DNA of 64,000 nt from Halosimplex litoreum (GCF_016065055.1 NZ_CP065856.1:62001-126000); one strand, 5' to 3'. Shown: positions 53,207 to 63,399, counted from the first letter of the stretch. A program made the numbers and translations. The notes: generated by a model from the sequence alone, not told the origin.

Positions 53207-53355
53207 ATCTCCATTCTGACCGCGTTCGAACCGCTCGACGACCAGCCGCCAGACACACCGATGTACGATACACCGACACCGACCGACGACACGCATCGAC
53301 CGACAGCCGCCGCGCTCGGAGCGCGAGCGCGACAGACTCCCGGGAGCGAGTCCCG

Positions 53356-56088
53356 ATGAGCACCGACAGCGACACCGGAGCGACCGACGCCGCGGGAGGC
53401 GAGTCCGAGTCCACCGAAACCGAAGAGACGCTCCCCGGAGAGTACGACCCCGCCGACGTCGAGACCAAGTGGCAACAGCGCTGGGTCGAGGCGGACACGT
53501 ACGCCTACGACCGCGAGGCCGCCGTCGACGCCGACACGGCCTTCAGCATCGATACGCCGCCGCCGACGGTCTCCGGCGACCTCCACATGGGCCACCTCTA
53601 CCAGTTCACCCTCCAGGACTTCGTCGCCCGCTACCACCGAATGGCCGACCCGGCGGTCTACTTCCCGTTCGGTTACGACGACAACGGCATCGCCTCCGAG
53701 CGGCTGACCGAGCGCGAGCTCGGCATCCGTCACCAGAACTTCACCCGCCGCGAGTTCCAGGAGAAGTGTCGCGAGGTCTGCGCCGACTACGAGGACGCCT
53801 TCACCGAGGACGTCCAGTCGCTGGCGGTCTCGGTCGACTGGGACAACACCTACAAGACCATCGAGCCGCGCGTCCAGCGCATCTCCCAGCTCTCCTTCAT
53901 CGATCTGTACGAGCAGGGCCGGGAGTATCGCCAGCGCGCCCCGACGATCTGGTGTCCCGACTGCGAGACGGCCATCTCCCAGGTCGAACAGGAGGACGAG
54001 CACAAACACACGAAGTTCAACGACATCGACTTCGAGCTCGTCGAGACGGGCGAGGGCGAAGCCGAGGACGATGCGACGTTCACCATCTCGACGACCCGTC
54101 CGGAGCTCCTGCCGGCCTGCGTCTCCGTCTTCGTCCACCCCGACGACGAGGACAACGCCGACCTCGTCGGCGGCACGGCGCGGGTCCCCATCTTCGGTCA
54201 GGAGGTCCCCATCATCGAGGACGAGCGGGTCGACCTGGAGACCGGCAGCGGCCTCGTCATGTGCTGTACCTTCGGCGACCAGACCGACATCGAGTGGTAC
54301 CAGGCCCACGACCTCCCGCTGCGGATCGCCATCGACGAGTCGGGCACGATGACCGACCTCGCCGGCGACTACGAGGGCATGTCCACCGTCGACGCCCGCG
54401 CGGCCATCATCGAGGATCTGGACGACGCCGGCGCGCTCGTCGAGAGCCGCGACCACGACCACACCGTCCAGGTCCACGAGCGCTGCGAGACCGAAGTCGA
54501 GTACCTCGTCACCGAGCAGTGGTACGTCGAGATGCTCGACAAGACCGACGAGTACCTCGATGCGGGCGAGGCGATGGACTGGTACCCCGAGAAGATGTTC
54601 AGCCGCTACCAGCACTGGATCGAGGGCCTGGAGTGGGACTGGTGTATCTCCCGCCAGCGCGACTCCGGCATCCCCATCCCCGTCTGGTACTGCGACGACT
54701 GCGGCGAGACGATCATGGCCGCCAAGGAGGATCTCCCGGTCGACCCGCTCGCCGACGACCCGCCGGTCGACGCCTGTCCCGACTGTGGGTCCGCGGAGTT
54801 GCGCCCCGAGGAGGACGTCTTCGACACCTGGGCCACCTCGTCGCTGACCCCGCTGGTCAACGCCGGCTGGGACTGGGACGCCGAGGCGGAGGAGTACACG
54901 ATGGAGCGCCCGGAGCTCTACCAGTACGACCTGCGCCCGCAGGGCCACGACATCATCTCCTTCTGGCTGTTCCACACCGTCGTCAAGTGCTACGAGCACA
55001 CCGGCGAGGTCCCCTTCGAGAGCGTCATGATCAACGGGATGGTCTTAGACGAGAACCGCGAGGCCATGTCCAAATCGAAGGGCAACGTCATCCCGCCCTC
55101 GGAGGTGACCGAGAACTTCCCGGTCGACGCCGCCCGCTACTGGGCCGCCGGCACCTCCATCGGCGACGACTTCCCCTACAAGGAAGGGGACCTCGAAGCC
55201 GGCGAGCGCCTGCTCCAGAAGCTCTGGAACGCCTCGCGGCTGATCGACCAGCTCACGCCGGAGCCGGACGCGGTCGAGGAGCCCGACGAATCGGATCTGG
55301 CCGCCGTCGACCGCTGGATGCTCGCCGAACTCGACGACGCGGTCGAGTCGCTCACCGAGCAGTTCGAGGCCTACGAGTTCTCGAAGGCGCGCAACGAACT
55401 CCGCTCCTTTTTCTGGAACAGCTTCTGCGACGACTACCTGGAGATCGCGAAGCAGCGACTCGACGACGCCGACGGCGGCGCCGACGCCCGCTCGACCGAG
55501 TACGCGCTGCTGACGGCCCACCGAACCTTCTTGAAGCTGTTCGCCCCGTTCCTCCCGCACGTCACCGAGGAACTGTGGCAGCGCCTCTACGCGGACGACG
55601 GTGAGGATCTGGACTCCATCCACACCACCGACTGGCCGGAGACCCGCGGCTACGAGGCGGATCTGGCGGCCGGCGAGACGGCGATGGAGGTCATCGCCGC
55701 GCTGCGCCGCTACAAGACCGACAACGGACTGCCGCTCAACGCCGATCTGGACCGCGTTCAGGTCTACGGCGGGATCGCCGGCTTCGAGAACGCCGTCGCC
55801 GAGGCGATGCACGTCGCGGATCTGGAGACGCTGGCGGAGCCGCCCGAGGTCACCACCGAGGTCACCGGCGTCGACCTCGACTACTCGCTGGTCGGCCCCG
55901 AATACGGGAGTGAAGTCGGCGACATCGACGCCGCCATCGAGAGCGGTGAGTTCGAAGAAGTCGACGGGAAGTTGCAGGTCGCCGGCGTCGAACTGGACTC
56001 GGAGATGTACGAGATCGAAGAGGCGCGGACGTACTCCGGCGACGGCGAGATGATCGAGACCGAGTCGGCCATCCTGATCGTCGGCTGA
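53356..56088 (+). CDS. valS: Valyl-tRNA synthetase
   Basis: 910 residues from ATG 53356; the open frame upstream is Arg-rich and unlike the family. The class I HIGH motif is GDLHMGH (about residue 74-80). KMSKS appears as MSKSKGN (residue 571). The anticodon-binding region has AVDRWMLAELDDAVESL, and zinc-like Cys pairs are at CPDCETAIS, CDDCGE and CPDCGS. The editing domain includes TISTTRPELLPACV. It charges tRNA-Val and edits threonine. A long leader with a Val-rich mini-frame precedes it. Confidence 0.97.
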   Translation: MSTDSDTGATDAAGGESESTETEETLPGEYDPADVETKWQQRWVEADTYAYDREAAVDADTAFSIDTPPPTVSGDLHMGHLYQFTLQDFVARYHRMADPAVYFPFGYDDNGIASERLTERELGIRHQNFTRREFQEKCREVCADYEDAFTEDVQSLAVSVDWDNTYKTIEPRVQRISQLSFIDLYEQGREYRQRAPTIWCPDCETAISQVEQEDEHKHTKFNDIDFELVETGEGEAEDDATFTISTTRPELLPACVSVFVHPDDEDNADLVGGTARVPIFGQEVPIIEDERVDLETGSGLVMCCTFGDQTDIEWYQAHDLPLRIAIDESGTMTDLAGDYEGMSTVDARAAIIEDLDDAGALVESRDHDHTVQVHERCETEVEYLVTEQWYVEMLDKTDEYLDAGEAMDWYPEKMFSRYQHWIEGLEWDWCISRQRDSGIPIPVWYCDDCGETIMAAKEDLPVDPLADDPPVDACPDCGSAELRPEEDVFDTWATSSLTPLVNAGWDWDAEAEEYTMERPELYQYDLRPQGHDIISFWLFHTVVKCYEHTGEVPFESVMINGMVLDENREAMSKSKGNVIPPSEVTENFPVDAARYWAAGTSIGDDFPYKEGDLEAGERLLQKLWNASRLIDQLTPEPDAVEEPDESDLAAVDRWMLAELDDAVESLTEQFEAYEFSKARNELRSFFWNSFCDDYLEIAKQRLDDADGGADARSTEYALLTAHRTFLKLFAPFLPHVTEELWQRLYADDGEDLDSIHTTDWPETRGYEADLAAGETAMEVIAALRRYKTDNGLPLNADLDRVQVYGGIAGFENAVAEAMHVADLETLAEPPEVTTEVTGVDLDYSLVGPEYGSEVGDIDAAIESGEFEEVDGKLQVAGVELDSEMYEIEEARTYSGDGEMIETESAILIVG

Positions 56089-56119
56089 CTACGGGTATTT
56101 CGCTTTCCCGTGCGTGGTA

Positions 56120-56965
56120 CTATCTCTTCGAAACGATCGGCTCACTACCCTCGACGAACGGAACGCCGGCCATGGCGGGCCAGTACTCGAAGAGGTTCGC
56201 GGCGGCGTCCCGACGAACGTCCTCGACGTCCTCGCGGGCGAAGCGCTCGATGCCGGCCATCCGGACGCGCTCGCCGGTGTTGATCCCGGCCGTGTGGGTC
56301 AACAGGCCGTGCCAGAGGACGACCGTGCCGGCCGGCCCCGAGATCTCGTAGGGGTCCCACTGGTCGTGGAGCCGGCGGTCGTAGTCCCACTCGCCCGGTT
56401 CCTCCCCCGTCGCGGGCAACTGGGAGTTGTTCGGCTTCCCACCCACGGACTCCAGCGCGTGGTCGGCGAAGTACGCGGCCGCTGCCCGATGCGAGCCGGG
56501 CCAGACGGTGAACCCGCCGCCGCGGGGGCCCACGTCGTCGAAGTAGACGGCGGCGCCGAGCTGGAAGGTCGTTACTTCGGGGTTCTCGTCGAAGGCGGCG
56601 TAGCCGTCGAGGTGGCCCTCGGCGCGCTTGGGGCCGTGGACCGGGTCGGCCGTGTCCGCGTCGGGGAACTCTAGCGCGACCTGCATCCCGGGGCCGGGCG
56701 GTTCGAGGACGCCCTGGCCGACGAGGGCCTCTGCGGCCGGGAACAACGCGTCGGCGAGCGCGGTCAACGGCGCTTCGTCGACGCCTTCCAGAGCCACCTC
56801 GTATCCGGCGCCGATCAGCGCCTGGGGGTCGTCGGGGTCGGCGTCCATCGCGTCGACGACCGCCGCGCGAGCGTCGTCGACGGCCTCGGTCGACAGCAGG
56901 TCCTCGCGCACGAGGAAGCCGTCGCGCGCGAAGGCCCTGCGCTCCGAGTCGGTGAACGATACCAT
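56120..56965 (-). CDS. Phytanoyl-CoA dioxygenase (PhyH)-family Fe(II)/2-oxoglutarate enzyme
   Basis: 281 residues. The double-stranded beta helix carries the metal triad: HLDG (HxD) after RAEG, and a distal His in LLTHTAGINTGERVRM, with Arg after it for 2-oxoglutarate. GFTVWPGSHRAAAAYF is the usual family landmark. It hydroxylates a small molecule; possible substrates range from lipid side chains to ectoine-like solutes, and neither can be chosen here. It converges on valS with a 31-base gap. Confidence 0.88.
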   Translation of the reverse strand: MVSFTDSERRAFARDGFLVREDLLSTEAVDDARAAVVDAMDADPDDPQALIGAGYEVALEGVDEAPLTALADALFPAAEALVGQGVLEPPGPGMQVALEFPDADTADPVHGPKRAEGHLDGYAAFDENPEVTTFQLGAAVYFDDVGPRGGGFTVWPGSHRAAAAYFADHALESVGGKPNNSQLPATGEEPGEWDYDRRLHDQWDPYEISGPAGTVVLWHGLLTHTAGINTGERVRMAGIERFAREDVEDVRRDAAANLFEYWPAMAGVPFVEGSEPIVSKR

Positions 56966-57058
56966 ATCCCAGACAGGGCCGACCCGGGGGAATAGCTTCG
57001 GACCGCGGAAGCACGTTCCCGGAGTTCGGGGCGAACGCCCATGCCAGCGGCGGGTCGG

Positions 57059-57832
57059 TCAGGCCGCGTCGCGTTTGACCTTCTCGACGCGGGTCGCCAG
57101 CGCGAGGAAGGTCGCGAGCAGCGTGAGGACGACCGCCCAGGCCGCGGCCAGGTCGTGGGCGGGGACGCTGTGGTCGGGGACCCCGGCCGCGAGGAACGGT
57201 TCCGCCCGGAGCCAGGTGTGGTGTGGGCCTTCCAGGATCGGCCAGAAGTAGTCGACCACGTCGTTGAAGCCGTACCACGCGAGCGCGAGTGCGACCGATC
57301 CAACCGTGAATCGGGCGTAGCGGTGGATCAGGAACGCCTCGACGGCCATCGCGACGTGGCTGAGGATGAGGAACCAGTAGAGCCAGGCGGCGATGCCGCC
57401 GGGGCCGTTGAGCACGAGCTGGACGAACGGCGTCCACAGCCCGAGCTTGATACAGCCGAAGAAGGCCAGCATGTGTAGCGGCCCGGCGTCGATATCGAGC
57501 TTCCAGGCGACCAGCGAGAGTCCGATGAACATCGTCGCGACGGGTGAGTCGGGGATGAGCGGGTAGGCGGCCAGCGGCGCGGCGCCGAGTTGCCCCCCGA
57601 GCAGCGGCGGGGCGAGGTCGACGGGTTGCCCGGCGTAGTACCAGAAGCCGAAGAGGGTGCCGACGAGGTTGACCAGCGCGATGGGCCACGCGAGTCGGAG
57701 GCCCAGGTCCTCCAGCCAGTCGGGCAGCGGCGCGACGTAGGCGGGGAGCCCCTGGGACTCGGGAAGGGCTCCGTCGAAGTAGCGGGCGACGACCCGCTCG
57801 ATGCGGCGACCCGCGCGGCTGACGGCTGACAT
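57059..57832 (-). CDS. DUF1405-family membrane protein
   Basis: 257 residues from ATG 57832, seven hydrophobic helices (IALVNLVGTLFGFWYYAGQ, MLAFFGCIKLGLWTPFVQLV, WLYWFLILSHVAMAVEAFLI). A conserved GFNDVVDYFW segment and HHTW follow in the last third. The family is found in Bacillus (YpjA) and haloarchaea; no role is established. Conserved His, Asp and Trp at membrane edges hint at an enzyme or carrier. About 95 bases upstream of the PhyH gene on the same strand. Confidence 0.82.
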   Translation of the reverse strand: MSAVSRAGRRIERVVARYFDGALPESQGLPAYVAPLPDWLEDLGLRLAWPIALVNLVGTLFGFWYYAGQPVDLAPPLLGGQLGAAPLAAYPLIPDSPVATMFIGLSLVAWKLDIDAGPLHMLAFFGCIKLGLWTPFVQLVLNGPGGIAAWLYWFLILSHVAMAVEAFLIHRYARFTVGSVALALAWYGFNDVVDYFWPILEGPHHTWLRAEPFLAAGVPDHSVPAHDLAAAWAVVLTLLATFLALATRVEKVKRDAA

Positions 57833-57904
57833 GCCCGACCCTGTGGCCCCCGCGCGCAAAACGGTAGCGGTCGGGTCGTCGACGGCTGGGTCCCGTCGGT
57901 CGTC

Positions 57905-58264
57905 TCAGCGGACCTCCGTTCGCAGGTTTCGGACCCGCTCGACTTCGACGTCCAGTTCGTCGAGGGCGTATTCGATCTCCGAGACCGCCGCGCGGAGTAT
58001 CTTCGTCTCCGACCCGGCGGTGAACTGGAAGATCCCGGTGGCACCGCCGCCGACGAACACCTCGATGCGACAGCCGTCACCGGTCCCGTCGACGATAACG
58101 GTCACCTGCATGTTCGAGTTCGTCCGCCAGAACTCGTACTCCTCGGCGACGAGCACGTCGAACCCGCGGCCGTCGTACCGGTGATCCGGTTCGAGCCGGT
58201 CGACGACCGCCGTCGCGAGATCCGTCGCGTCCGCGTCCTCGATCTCGTAAGTCCTCCCTTCCAT
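57905..58264 (-). CDS. Conserved small alpha/beta protein of unknown function
   Basis: 119 residues. It has two parts: MEGRTYEIEDADATDLATAVV, and a beta-rich core with WRTNSNMQVTVIVDG and CRIEVFVGGGATGIFQFTAG, then a helix SEIEYALDEL. It resembles a small single-domain ligand-binding fold. No metal or catalytic motif is seen. Same strand as the DUF1405 and PhyH genes, with a 72-base gap. Confidence 0.68.
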   Translation of the reverse strand: MEGRTYEIEDADATDLATAVVDRLEPDHRYDGRGFDVLVAEEYEFWRTNSNMQVTVIVDGTGDGCRIEVFVGGGATGIFQFTAGSETKILRAAVSEIEYALDELDVEVERVRNLRTEVR

Positions 58265-58388
58265 ACCCGGAGTTGTTGCACGTGGAACATAACGGTGGTC
58301 CCCCGTGTCCGCCCCGCGAGGCCGCCGGCTGGCGTCGGTCTGGGGACGAACGATACTCGTTAAGTGAGTCCGACGCTAAGGCCGGAAC

Positions 58389-59297
58389 ATGACCGACGAA
58401 ACGGACCTGGAGGAACTCCGCCGCGGGACCGACCTGGTCAAGCGCGGGTTCGCCAAGATGCAGAAGGGCGGCGTCATCATGGACGTCGTGAATCGCGAGC
58501 AGGCCCGCATCGCCGAGGACGTGGGCGCCGTCGCGGTGATGAACCTCGAAGCCGTCCCCGCCGACATCCGCAAACGCGGCGGCGTCGCCCGCATGGCCGA
58601 CCCCGCCTCGCTCGAAGCCATCATCGACGAGGTCTCCATCCCCGTCATGGGCAAGTCCCGTATCGGCCACACGAAGGAGGCCCAGATCCTCGAAGCCGCC
58701 GGCGCCGACATGGTCGACGAGAGCGAGGTGCTCACGCCGGCCGACGACCGCTATCACATCGACAAGCGCGACTTCACCGCGCCGTTCGTCTGCGGCGCGC
58801 GCAACCTCGGCGAGGCGCTCCGGCGTATCGACGAGGGCGCGGCGATGATCCGGACCAAGGGCGAGGCCGGCACGGGCGACGTGAACCAGGCCGTCCACCA
58901 CCAGCGCAACATCAAGGGTGCCATCCGCAAACTCGAGGGGATGGCCCACGAGGAACGCGAGAAGTGGGCCCGCGAACACGAAGCCCCCGCCGAACTCGTC
59001 CACGAGACCGCCGAGATGGGCCGCCTGCCCGTCGTGAACTTCGCCGCCGGTGGTATCGCGACGCCCGCCGACGCCGCGCTGATGATGCACCACGGCTGCG
59101 ACGGCATCTTCGTCGGCTCTGGTATCTTCGGCGCCGAGGACCCCGAAGCGATGGGGACCGCCGTCGTCGAGGCAGTCAACAACTGGGACGACCCCGAGAC
59201 GCTCGTCGAGATCACCTCGAACATCGGCGCCGGGATGAAGGGCGACGCCAACGTCGACCTGCCCGAAGAAGAGAAGATGCAAGACCGCGGCGTCTGA
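58389..59297 (+). CDS. pdxS: Pyridoxal 5'-phosphate synthase, PdxS lyase subunit
   Basis: 302 residues. A TIM barrel with the family motifs [18 protein letters not shown] and [15 protein letters not shown] (the Schiff-base Lys). [12 protein letters not shown] and the phosphate-binding [14 protein letters not shown] are also present. It condenses ribose 5-phosphate, glyceraldehyde 3-phosphate and ammonia into pyridoxal phosphate. The glutaminase PdxT that supplies ammonia is not in the window. A typical leaderless start follows a TATA-like ACTCGTTAAG. Confidence 0.97.
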   Translation: MTDETDLEELRRGTDLVKRGFAKMQKGGVIMDVVNREQARIAEDVGAVAVMNLEAVPADIRKRGGVARMADPASLEAIIDEVSIPVMGKSRIGHTKEAQILEAAGADMVDESEVLTPADDRYHIDKRDFTAPFVCGARNLGEALRRIDEGAAMIRTKGEAGTGDVNQAVHHQRNIKGAIRKLEGMAHEEREKWAREHEAPAELVHETAEMGRLPVVNFAAGGIATPADAALMMHHGCDGIFVGSGIFGAEDPEAMGTAVVEAVNNWDDPETLVEITSNIGAGMKGDANVDLPEEEKMQDRGV

Positions 59298-59522
59298 ACG
59301 GCCACGTCCCCCTACTGATTCTCTTCCGACTTCTCGAACCGTTCGAGCGGCCGCGTCGTCGGTCGATCGCAGGTGGAGTCCGACCAGTCCACGGGTCCGC
59401 CCGCCGGGGCACCGGGCGCGGCGCTCGACCGACGGCAGGGGTATCCGACCCCGACGTCGGGCCACCACTCGACGGACCGACAAGCGCAACGCCCAAGACT
59501 GTCGACTCACGAGTCCCGACGT

Positions 59523-60686
59523 ATGCTACAGGCGACGCCGGTCGACGCCGCCCGGTCGTTCCTCACGGGGTTCGAGACGCTCGGCGCCCGGGTCGGCGTC
59601 ACCGCGTTGCTCGTCGTCGTCGTCACGGCCTTCGGCTGGCTGCTCCTCCCCCGACTGATCGAGGGAGTCCAGAACTCCGCCCTGCAGTGGGCCGTCAGCG
59701 GCGCGATCCTGCGCGCCGCTCAGCTCTCGTTGCTCGTCGGCGGTGGGCTCTCGCTGCTGTACCTCTGGGGGTTCGGCCCGACCCTCTCGACTCTCTCCGA
59801 AGAGGTGACCAGCGACTCGGAACTCCGGACGCTCGGGCGAACGCTGGGTTCGGTGGCCGTCTTCTTCGCCGCCTACGCGGTCGCGCGATACCTCTCGAAC
59901 GCCGTCGCGAACCTCGGTCGACACGCCGACTGGCTGACCGACCACCAGGAGGAGATCCTCTTGCGGACCGCCCAGCTGTTCCTGTTCGGGTTCGCCGGGA
60001 TCGTCATCCTCGGGATCTGGGACACCAACCTCGGGGGCCTCCTCGTCGGCGCCGGCTTCCTCGGCATCGTCGTCGGCTTCGCCGCCCGCCAGACTCTCGG
60101 CTCGCTCATCGCTGGATTCGTCCTCATGTTCTCTCGTCCCTTTACCATCGGCGACTGGGTCGAGATCGGCGGCGAAGAGGGTATCGTCACCGACATCACA
60201 ATCTTTCACACCAGACTGGAGAACTTCGACGGCGAGTTCGTCATCATCCCCAACGACCGCGTCTCCGACCGACCGATCACGAACCGGAGTCAGAAGGGCC
60301 TGTTGCGTATCCGCGTCGACGTGAGCGTCGATTACGAGGCCGACCCCGACCGCGCCAAACAGGTTGCCATCGAGGCCATCTCGAACTGCAGCGAAGTCGT
60401 CGACGCTCCGCCGCCGCAGGTGTTCCCCAAGGAGTTCGGCGACTCCGCGGTCGTCCTCGAGATGCGCTTCTGGATCGACCACCCCACCCCGCCGCGCAAG
60501 TGGAAGGCCGTCTCGGCGGTCGTCAGCGCCGTCAAGTCCGCCTTCGAAGAGGAGGGGATCAAGATCCCATTCCCCCAGCGGGAACTCACTGGCCGCGCCG
60601 AGGCCGGCGGCTTCGACGTTCGCGGCCAACCCGGTTCGAACGGCGCCTCGGAGGACCAACAGGCGGAAGCGCACGGAAACGACTGA
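59523..60686 (+). CDS. MscS-family mechanosensitive channel
   Basis: 387 residues from ATG 59523. Four to five helices precede the pore helix, which lies in AGFLGIVVGFAARQTLGSLIAGFV. The cytoplasmic beta domain begins RPFTIGDWVEIGGEEGIVTDITIFHTRL. NFDGEFVIIPNDRVSD and a C-terminal alpha/beta domain with VDVSVDYEADPDRA follow. It opens under membrane tension to release solutes after osmotic downshock. A 60-residue disordered acidic end is present. Confidence 0.94.
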   Translation: MLQATPVDAARSFLTGFETLGARVGVTALLVVVVTAFGWLLLPRLIEGVQNSALQWAVSGAILRAAQLSLLVGGGLSLLYLWGFGPTLSTLSEEVTSDSELRTLGRTLGSVAVFFAAYAVARYLSNAVANLGRHADWLTDHQEEILLRTAQLFLFGFAGIVILGIWDTNLGGLLVGAGFLGIVVGFAARQTLGSLIAGFVLMFSRPFTIGDWVEIGGEEGIVTDITIFHTRLENFDGEFVIIPNDRVSDRPITNRSQKGLLRIRVDVSVDYEADPDRAKQVAIEAISNCSEVVDAPPPQVFPKEFGDSAVVLEMRFWIDHPTPPRKWKAVSAVVSAVKSAFEEEGIKIPFPQRELTGRAEAGGFDVRGQPGSNGASEDQQAEAHGND

Positions 60687-60765
60687 TACGTCTCGGTCGA
60701 GACGGTCGGTCACTGTGGCGCGACAAAACGTTTTCCGACCGAATCGCCCGAAAGCGCAACGGCCG

Positions 60766-61083
60766 CTAGTCGACGCCGAAGTAGCCTTCGACGACGAGCG
60801 CGAAGCCGACGATCCACAGGCCCGCGAGGCCAGTGACCGCGGCCACGTGGAACGCCCACGCGAGGCCGGCCCCGCCGACCAGCGGCGTCGCCATCGCCTC
60901 GCCGACCCAGGCGAGCGGCCCTCCCGTCCCCGGCCGAGTCACCGCGACCAGCAACGCCGTCACTACCGCCGGCCCCGCCGCGCCGAGGAGCGCGAGCCCT
61001 AACCGGCGACTCGCGCGCGCGACGCTGTGCGGCCGCCTGCCGTGCGTCACGAACGCGTCGGCGTCCGACCCCGAATGTGCCAT
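60766..61083 (-). CDS. Small membrane protein of unknown function
   Basis: 105 residues from ATG 61083. Two or three hydrophobic helices (LGLALLGAAGPAVVTALLVAV, and WAFHVAAVTGLAGLWIVGFAL) follow a hydrophilic N-terminus. The conserved length and two-helix layout match other uncharacterised haloarchaeal membrane proteins. It converges on the MscS gene with an 80-base gap. Confidence 0.7.
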   Translation of the reverse strand: MAHSGSDADAFVTHGRRPHSVARASRRLGLALLGAAGPAVVTALLVAVTRPGTGGPLAWVGEAMATPLVGGAGLAWAFHVAAVTGLAGLWIVGFALVVEGYFGVD

Positions 61084-61227
61084 GATAGATGATGTCACAC
61101 GTCTGCTCTACTTAAACGTATCGTCACGTGGGTGCGAGTGGCATACGGTCGAATCCGACTGGGGACTACTGGATAGGACGGGTCCGTGAGGTCAGAGAGC
61201 GGGACTTTCGGTCGGCGGTTCGTTCGG

Positions 61228-62154
61228 TCAGTCGGCGGTTCGTTCGAACTCGGCGTCGGTCTCCGACTCGATCGCTTCGCGTTCGGCGCTCGGGAGCGCG
61301 TCCTTGAACCGCCGGAGGACGCGTCGGGCGTCGTGTCCCTCGGCGCCGCCGAGCGCCCGTACCAACGCGAGCGCCCGCCGCGCGCGGGTCTTGCGCCAGG
61401 ACTCCTCGCGGTGTTCGTAGGTCCGGATCGCCCGCAGGAAGTCGACCTTCCGGAACTCCGGCCAGTACGGCGTACAGAAGTAGACCGCCGCCTCGTTGCC
61501 GTTGGCGTGCCACGGCAGGAAGTTCGACGTGCGCTCGTCGCCACCGGTTCGGACGATCAGGTCCACGTCGCGGCTCGGTCCCTCGTAGAGCCGCTGTTCG
61601 ACGGTCTCGACGTCGATTTCCTCGGCGTCGAGTTCGTCTGCGTCGACCGCTCCCGTCACGTCCCGGGCGGCCGAGAGCAACTCCGCGCGACCACCGTACG
61701 CCAGCGCGATGTTCAGCTGGAGGTCGTCGTATCCCCCGGTCCGGCGCTCGGCGTAGTCGATCGCTTCGCGGACACGCTCGGGGAGTTTGCCCGTCTCACC
61801 GATCGCCCGAATGCACACCTCGGAGTCGTGGACCCGGTCGGCGTCAGCGAACTCCCGAAGCTTCTCACAGAGCAGATCGAACAGCGCTTCGTTCTCCTCC
61901 TCGGGCCGCTCGAAGTTCTCCGTCGAGAAAGTGTACAGCGTCAGCTCGTCGACGCCGGTCTCCCGACACCACTCGAGCACTTGCTCTGTCGTCTCTGCGC
62001 CCGCGCGATGGCCCTCGGATGCGTCGTCGCCCCGCTGTCGCGCGTATCGCCGGTTGCCGTCCTGGATGACGGCGACGTGACTGGGCGTACCCGACAGCTC
62101 CAGTTCGAGCAACCGCTCGTACGCACCGCGTGCCAGCTGCCCCAGTCTCTCCAT
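61228..62154 (-). CDS. uppS: Di-trans,poly-cis-polyprenyl diphosphate synthase (UppS-type)
   Basis: 308 residues from ATG 62154. The catalytic motif HVAVIQDGNRRYAR is intact (Asp that binds the diphosphate), with TLYTFSTENFERPEEE next. The C-terminal RTGGDERTSNFLPWH and VYFCTPYWPEF are also present. It extends an allylic diphosphate with IPP in cis, giving the polyprenyl (dolichol-type) carrier for surface glycosylation. The C-terminal 70 residues are an acidic helical extension (GGAEGHDARRVLRRF). A second, degenerate copy lies at 40008. Confidence 0.95.
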   Translation of the reverse strand: MERLGQLARGAYERLLELELSGTPSHVAVIQDGNRRYARQRGDDASEGHRAGAETTEQVLEWCRETGVDELTLYTFSTENFERPEEENEALFDLLCEKLREFADADRVHDSEVCIRAIGETGKLPERVREAIDYAERRTGGYDDLQLNIALAYGGRAELLSAARDVTGAVDADELDAEEIDVETVEQRLYEGPSRDVDLIVRTGGDERTSNFLPWHANGNEAAVYFCTPYWPEFRKVDFLRAIRTYEHREESWRKTRARRALALVRALGGAEGHDARRVLRRFKDALPSAEREAIESETDAEFERTAD

Positions 62155-62279
62155 CTGCTTATGTTCTTTCAGGCCGACGATATGAGTTTTGTGTTTAGAA
62201 CGAACGGAAGATCCCTCCGAAGCCGTTTTGATGCCCTGTGGTGTATCCATCGGTTGACAGACCGTCGGTCCCGTCCGCC

Positions 62280-63203
62280 ATGATAGACCTCACTCCCGAC
62301 CACGACGACCCGATGCCTCGCGCCGCACGCGACGGCGTCGGCGCGCTCGACGCCGACAGCCCCCGTATCGTCAGTATCAGCGACATCCACGGCTACCTCG
62401 ACGCCGCCCGCGCGGCGCTCACAGTCGTCGGCGACCACCCCGACTTCGCCCCGCTCGTCGACGCCGACGAGGACGGCCGGCTCCACTGGGCCGGCGACGA
62501 CGAGTCGGTACTCGTGTTCAACGGCGATCTGGTCGACCGCGGCCCCGACAACGCCGCCGTGGTCGCCCTCGTCGAACGCCTCGCTCGCGAGGCCCCGCCC
62601 GGCCACGTCCGCGTCACGCTCGGCAACCACGAGTGGGGCGTCCTCTTCCGAGACCTGGTCAACTGGGACGCCTGGTTCTCCGGCAGTCGGTCCGACGTGG
62701 AGCGCCGACAGCTCTGTGAAGCGATCGTCGACGGCCACCTCGTCGCCGCCTACGACGGCTACGCGTTCACGTACGCCCACGCCGGCCGCGTCAGCGACTA
62801 CGACACCGCACGGTTGAACGACCGGTTCGCCGAAGCGGCCGGTGATCTCCTCGACGCGATCGGGACCGACGACGACGAGTCGACCCAGAAACGGTTGGTC
62901 GAAGACTACCGGGAAGTGCTCGGCATCGGCCGTCGTGGCGGCCGTGCCTTCGGTGCCGGCATCGCCTGGCTCGACTTCAAGTTCCTGAGCGATACGGCGC
63001 CACTCCAGGTCGTCGGCCATACACGCCAGGACGAGATCGTCCAGAAGGGTAACGTGATCTGCGAGAACGTGATCCGGGCGAACCTGGAGAACGCGGGTGG
63101 GGAGGCTGTGATGGTGGAGACCGAGTCGGAGTTGGTGGCGCTGGAGCGACGTGGGAACGGGAGCGTCCGGAAGCGGACGTTCGAGATCCCCGACGGAGAC
63201 TGA
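62280..63203 (+). CDS. Metallophosphoesterase (PP2A/Ap4A-phosphatase-like)
   Basis: 307 residues from ATG 62280. The five calcineurin-type motifs are present: SISDIHGY, FNGDLVDRGPDN, LGNHEWG, YAHAG and VVGHTRQDE. This places it in the serine/threonine-phosphatase or symmetrical Ap4A-hydrolase branch. A late RVSDYDTARLN is also present. Cytosolic; substrate unknown. It is the last conventional chromosomal gene before the integrated element. Confidence 0.92.
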   Translation: MIDLTPDHDDPMPRAARDGVGALDADSPRIVSISDIHGYLDAARAALTVVGDHPDFAPLVDADEDGRLHWAGDDESVLVFNGDLVDRGPDNAAVVALVERLAREAPPGHVRVTLGNHEWGVLFRDLVNWDAWFSGSRSDVERRQLCEAIVDGHLVAAYDGYAFTYAHAGRVSDYDTARLNDRFAEAAGDLLDAIGTDDDESTQKRLVEDYREVLGIGRRGGRAFGAGIAWLDFKFLSDTAPLQVVGHTRQDEIVQKGNVICENVIRANLENAGGEAVMVETESELVALERRGNGSVRKRTFEIPDGD

Positions 63204-63386
63204 TCGGTCGCGTCGTCGGTCTCGAGTGCCTGCGCTCGACCGGGGCAATGCGGGTCGTCGTGAGTGAACCCCCTCACGACCAAAGCGATAGAACGGAAGG
63301 TGACACCGCGCTCGGGCGCGCCGGTTGGATAAGACTCCTCGAGAGAGCGAAACCCTACGGAGAAGCCGCTAGTGGGTATAATGAAG

Positions 63387-63399
63387 TGGGACCGCCGAG
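63387..63399 (-). other. Possible tRNA-3'-end-like attachment site remnant
   Basis: The reverse complement ends CTCGGCGGTCCCA, the form of a T-arm plus acceptor 3' end of a tRNA. No complete tRNA is present around it. It lies between the phosphoesterase and the integrase gene, the expected place for an att half-site left by tRNA-targeted integration. The match is short, so this is tentative. Confidence 0.25.

Larger units (their letters stand above)
53024..53355. other. Long leader region of valS
   Basis: 332 bases with no conventional gene. It contains a TATA-like GTTATG (53077-53082), a 29-codon reading frame starting 30 bases later, a GC-rich hairpin at the end of that frame (53181-53206), and about 150 bases of unstructured sequence up to the valS ATG. 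The bases just before valS are GC-rich with no TATA box in the leaderless position, so the mRNA probably begins near 53108 with a leader of about 250 bases, unusual in haloarchaea. Confidence 0.6.

Noticed and set aside
52816-53355. In-frame N-terminal extension of valyl-tRNA synthetase
   Set aside because: The added residues are Arg-rich and unlike any synthetase; ATG 53356 gives the standard acidic start.
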